A stretch of DNA of 64,000 nucleotides from Romanomermis culicivorax (lineage: Eukaryota; Nematoda; Enoplea; Mermithida; Mermithidae). The stretch covers positions 372,001 through 436,000 of the forward strand of contig CAWUHX010000025.1 in the NCBI GenBank assembly GCA_963922205.1. Reading direction: 5' to 3'. Both the position numbers and the translations under genes were made by a program. The notes below the pieces were generated by a model, which worked only from the letters and a program-made list of their open reading frames with translations, was not told the origin of the DNA and did no database searches. Shown here in pieces: positions 59,606 through 64,000 of this stretch. Numbering within the stretch: position 1 is the stretch's first letter; the number at the start of each line of letters is the position of its first letter.

Positions 59606-62600
59606 GGTCGTGCGAATCCATGAACTGGATCAGTGGTTCAAAGCCACATTTGGATACTGGCCGGCTAATCCCAAGGAACCTATAATGGTAGACATCGGGA
59701 AAGTCAGCCAGGTACTCCACTTCATCGGAGAAGTTTCAATCTTCAGAGGACAGCCAGTTTGTGGATTCGATGTCGAAAAAGTCCATTAGGATAAAGTCGC
59801 CGCCTTGTTTAAAACGAGAGAGGTCGACAATCCGATGGGAAAACAATTTGCTCGATACGTGAGCTTGGTGTTAACCAACGGTCAAACATACGTTATCGAT
59901 ACCACGACCATGATACTCAAAGAATGGACCAGCCTCCACGACTTTTTGAATTCCGACATGCTGTTCGCCGGATATTCCGTATTGGAGGATTTGGTAAGTA
60001 TCTATAACGTATGTGGTGCAGGGCGAGACAATAAGGACAGAGATAAAACTGTGCCCTTACAGGAACATCTAAGGAAGACCAAAGGTCGGTACTTTGATTT
60101 AGACTGTTTCGCCCTAACCATCGTAGGGGTTAACCTGGAGAAAAAGTGTTTTCAGACAGGTATTTGTCCCGAAACCTTTCGGTTAAAGGGACTGTTCACG
60201 GAATTCTATTTGACAGATGTGGGCCCTTATCAATATGACTTTTCACTAAAGGCGAACCGTGATCAGTTTGCCAAAAGAGGTATATTGCCGGAAGAGCTTA
60301 GGTACGCTGCTCTAGACGCATATTACTCTTTATTGGTCATGTTTGCCGCGATTCACTATGGCATGGCCGATCAGCTGCTCATGCAAATGCAGATTTTCGA
60401 CCATGACAAGGTTGATCCCAAACAGATCAATACCGTTGCCCTACATTTTTACCAACAATACTTAATGATCCCAGGCAAAGTGAATAGAGAAATGGGGCTA
60501 GGCACCCCAGTCATGGAAACCGATCAGGTACAGCCAAACATGGTCTATCACATGATGAAATGTGAAATGTATAACCGTTGGGCCGTACAAATGCAGGGAA
60601 ATAACACCGGTTATTATACCGCACCCACGGAGTGTAATCCCGTGCATCCTCAGGGAGTGCAATTGCCAAGTGGTTTCTATCCACTGCTCCCCAGAGATGG
60701 TAAGCCGATGAAGGACGATGGATACACTGAAGACAGTGATCCGGACAAAATCCAGGACGTCCAGATACCAGACTGGGTTAACATTTCAAAGGATATCTTG
60801 GAAAATCTCAAGTCAGGTGGAACCTATTGAGATTTAGACGGTAAGATTTCTTTGACCTTATATGAAATTGCCAAGCTATACTGGCAACAGGCTGGGAAGC
60901 CCGATCAAATTCCGGAAGAGGTGTTTTCGGCAAACAACCACTACCCAGTGGGTATTGGAGGTCATAGACAGGCCTATAAGACCAATTTTTATACGCCAAA
61001 TTTGGCAAAAATTTCAGGCATGTTAGATAAGCGAAACTTTGCGGAGTTAGAGGTCATCTGTAAATTTATGCCATTGGCCTATCATTTGGCATGGCCTCAC
61101 TCGAGAGCAGAGTGCGATTACGAAACTAGCGCTCTGCTGAACTATAACTTTTTAAATAGTTATACTAGAGAAGGACAGGAAATGATAAAGAGAATGTCCT
61201 GGAAGTCAGGCGACTGCCTGGCTTATTATTTAGAACTAGCAGCAACGCTACCGCCGTTGGAACCCCGTTTTCCATCTAAAAAAGGGGTATACGCGTGGCA
61301 AAATCGGTTCGGATTTGTCCCGTTATGATTTCGAGAAGTCGAAGAAATATTGCAAATCGGCGACGACAAATCGTTATTGAAGGACGGAGCCTACAAGGTA
61401 AACCCTTACTTTTATGTAACCTTTTACTATGTAGGCTTCGAGACTTTGATGCCGGGACTGCGGTATCCGATGACGGAAGACGCATCGCCGACCGATTATC
61501 CGATTACGTACGCACCGAGGAATCGGCTCGAGATCAGACCGGAGTTTGTTAGCAAAAGCTTCCGGGAGAGAACAATTGCTTCAGAGATGCCTGGGTATAC
61601 ACTAACCTATACCCCAGCTGGTGAGTTGGTATCAAAAGTACCATTAAATCGTCCCTCTACTTCCCAAACGGCGCAAGCCGGAGGGACGGGACAAGTTAAA
61701 ACGCAGCCGCAAGCGCCAGCGCCAGTGGTCAAAGCTACACAACCAGCTTTGGACACTGCTGCTAAGCAAGCAGCTGCAGTAGTAGTCGTGGTGCCGCTGC
61801 CAACGCAACCAGCGGTGGCACAGCCGACTCAAGTAGCTCAGATACAGCAACCGGCCGAGCCTGAGCCAGAGGTTGTCACCATTATGCAATCGGTACCTCC
61901 GGCACCAGCTGCGTTACCAGCTAAAGTAAAACAGCTCTTGCCGAAGATACGAAATTCAGACTCTGAGTCCAGTTCAGAGGAGGATGTTGAAGAAGAAGAG
62001 GAAGGTGAAATTCTGGAATCTGAGGGCCAGACATCAGAAAATAAGGATGCGATGGAGGCCAAGACTCAGAAACAGGCTATTGAGGAGGAGAAAATCCAGA
62101 CTCAAATTGATGAAGCAGTGACTAAGATGTCGGGAATTGATGTCAGACTGGAAAAGATGCAAGAAGCATCCCAGGAGATACCTGTGAAGGCCAAAGATCC
62201 TAAGGATCACGATAGACAAGCGAAGCACGAGGCCCTACAGGCCAAAATCCAAGAGCAAAAAAGGCTGACACAGCAGGAATTCCTGCGTCAGAGGGCAATT
62301 CAGAGGAAGCTGAAGGAGCAGACATTAGCCGATGACAGCTCAGATTCAGCTATTGCAGCAACAGAGCTGATGAAGAGGGGAAAAATTGCCGAGGAAGGAA
62401 TTCCTGGAGTTTATTCCCCAGATAAGGTTCAGCAGATGTTAGCTGAAGGGATGTCGGAAAAATTTATCCGACACTTGGCCAGGGAAAAAGTAAGGCGCAG
62501 GAAAAGGATAGGTAAGGCCAGACAACGTAGATTTGCAGCTCAAAGTCAGCAGCAACAGGGAGCGGCCGCCACCGGATCTGAAAATGACGCCTACGATACG

Positions 62601-64000
62601 GCCGAGGAGACCACGACCCCACAATATTCGACAAGTCAAAAGTCGATGACGGAGACTACGAAAAGTCAGACGAGAACGGAGACTGCCAAAAGTCAGACGC
62701 GAACGGAGACCTCCAAAGGCCAGACGAAATCGGATACGACAACAGCGTCTACTGCTTCGTACACTCAGACGCGAACGGTATCGAAAACCGGCGGAGTGGT
62801 TAGTACTTCATCTGGCAAGAGCAAATCCATGCCCTCCAGCTATACCGCAAGAAGTAGTAAACCTGCGGGAAGCATATTGGTGAACCCCGATCTTGAATCA
62901 GAGGAAAAGTTGATCAAGAAGGTCAAACTGAATGTGGTGGTTAATAGACCCGAAAGGGAGCCACAGCAGTTTGTCACTCCTGGTCAATTAGCTGAAACTC
63001 TGATTGATTATTGGGAGTGGCAACGGGAACAAAGGCGCCTAATTGGGCCGATCTCATTCGAAAATCCAGAGGTCGCCAATTATTTCGCCTTTGACCGCCA
63101 AGAACGGCCGATCATTTATAGAATGGTCAATGATGCCATGGCCGAAATTCATGAAAATTACTGCCAACAGTTCGAAATGCAGGGCGGATTTATGTTTGAC
63201 GGAGAGTGCATCCCTGAGGAAATCTGGGAATGGATCATTTTAATTCTTATTCCCAGATGGCTTCAGGGCTACGATGCCTCAGACGTCTTTACGGCCATTA
63301 GGTATGTGACCCTAATGATCTTTCTACAGTTGGATTTCGCCCCGATCACGCCAACGGCAATTGGTAGGTGGTATGCCCAGGCGTGTTCATTTGCGAACAG
63401 ACAACTAGTCGTTGAGGCCCAGGGAAACCGCGTAGACGATGTCTACATTGCAGCCTTTAATCAATATATCTTTATGGGCTCGCAAAGGTTAAACCAGATG
63501 GGTGTTAGGAGGAAGGCACCAGGCGATGACAGGTCGCAAGCTGATAAATATCAGCGAAGGGCTGCCAAGAGCCCAAGTAAGTTTAAAGTGCCTAGACTCC
63601 CTCCGGCTAAGAAACAACCGCCGACGATGCAACAATCGTCTACTGCGACCAGCCAGAGGTCATATAGTGAGGCTGCTAGCACTTCCTATAAAAGTCTGCT
63701 TTCTCGATCAAAGTCAATATCATCAAAATCTCTTAATTCAACTTTCCGGACTCAAAAACCTCGACGCAGCAGCTCCACTAGCAGTGGTCCAACACAAAGG
63801 CAGCAGGGGAGAGACGATATGTTCTCAAACCCAGCCCCGTACAGGGGTAGACCGGGGTATGACCAAGGTCAACCCAGAGGAGGCTTCAGAGGGCGCCCTC
63901 AGCGACCTTACAGAGGCCGAGGATCCTGGCAATACCAAGGTCAAGACCCCGAGGCCCAGTTCCATAATCCGAACTTCGAGCCGCTTGGTAGATGCAGCGG
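59589..64000 (+). pseudogene. Element C ORF3: DEDD exonuclease domain plus long accessory protein, runs off the window
   Basis: One frame from 59529 to the window end, stopped only by TAG 59787, TGA 60828 and TGA 61326; the last 890 codons are open. Domain order: exonuclease motif I CGFDVEK (59760), motif [13 protein letters not shown] (59965), motif [14 protein letters not shown] (60303), as in RNase D/WRN-type DEDDy 3'-5' exonucleases. A mid domain follows (60852-61600), then a Pro/Ala/Gln-rich and acidic stretch (61650-62100), a coiled-coil-like Gln/Glu/Lys part (62040-62530), Thr/Ser-rich repeats (62640-62800), a conserved C-terminal domain (62930-63500) and an RGG-type tail (63830-63940). 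The first in-frame ATG is 59685. There is no stop at 64000, so the end is unknown. Confidence 0.75.

Overview
The window is animal (invertebrate-like) genomic DNA made almost entirely of nested, decaying mobile elements. I see no convincing host gene, tRNA or rRNA. The evidence for a metazoan is an env-bearing Ty3/gypsy-type element, a Polinton/Maverick, MULE-type and short TIR transposons, and many stop codons of the type CpG decay produces. I cannot name the species. Names used below: A, B, C = large LTR elements; D = gag-only LTR element; E = solo LTR; F = Polinton; G = orphan ORF3 fragment.

Left part (238-27503, minus strand): a ~250-bp TIR element was split by LTR element A (426-27434; LTRs 426-1835 and 26062-27434; 4-bp target duplication GGAC). 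A was in turn split inside gag by LTR element B (8560-21638; LTRs 8560-9099 and 21126-21638; target duplication GAAG). A reads gag, env, pol in that order, with two retropepsin domains in tandem and a 3.8-kb leader holding a ~66-bp minisatellite. B reads gag, pol (PR-RT-RH-IN), then a long third ORF (ORF3).

Middle part (27504-39970): a nest of small elements. D (28741-31671, TSD GGTT) is a gag-only LTR element related to B and C. E (32655-35054, TSD ACTC) is a solo LTR related to A's, and carries a palindromic MITE and an internally deleted MULE with terminal repeat arrays. A ~430-bp inverted repeat brackets E. The rest is repeat-derived with no clear genes.

Polinton part (39976-48470): element F has integrase with chromodomain, packaging ATPase, two conserved small structural proteins, a further conserved protein, major capsid protein, adenovirus-type protease, a candidate minor capsid protein and, last, a divergent TATA-binding-protein-like ORF. 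The N-terminal part of a Polinton DNA polymerase B (with C2H2 fingers) faces the other way. Most genes follow a TATAAAAG(TTG) motif. Every large gene is broken or has lost a key residue.

Right part (48700-64000): G (minus strand) is a fragment of ORF3 from another element. C (plus strand, from about 51.9 kb past the window end) has gag, pol lacking the RT catalytic core but with intact RNase H and integrase motifs, and ORF3, open for 890 codons up to the window edge. ORF3 of B, C and G carries a DEDD-type 3'-5' exonuclease domain (RNase D/WRN-like) and other shared regions with no function I recognise. The exonuclease-carrying retroelement lineage, the Polinton TBP-like gene with its TATA promoter set, and the gag-env-pol order of A are the main candidates for something not previously described.
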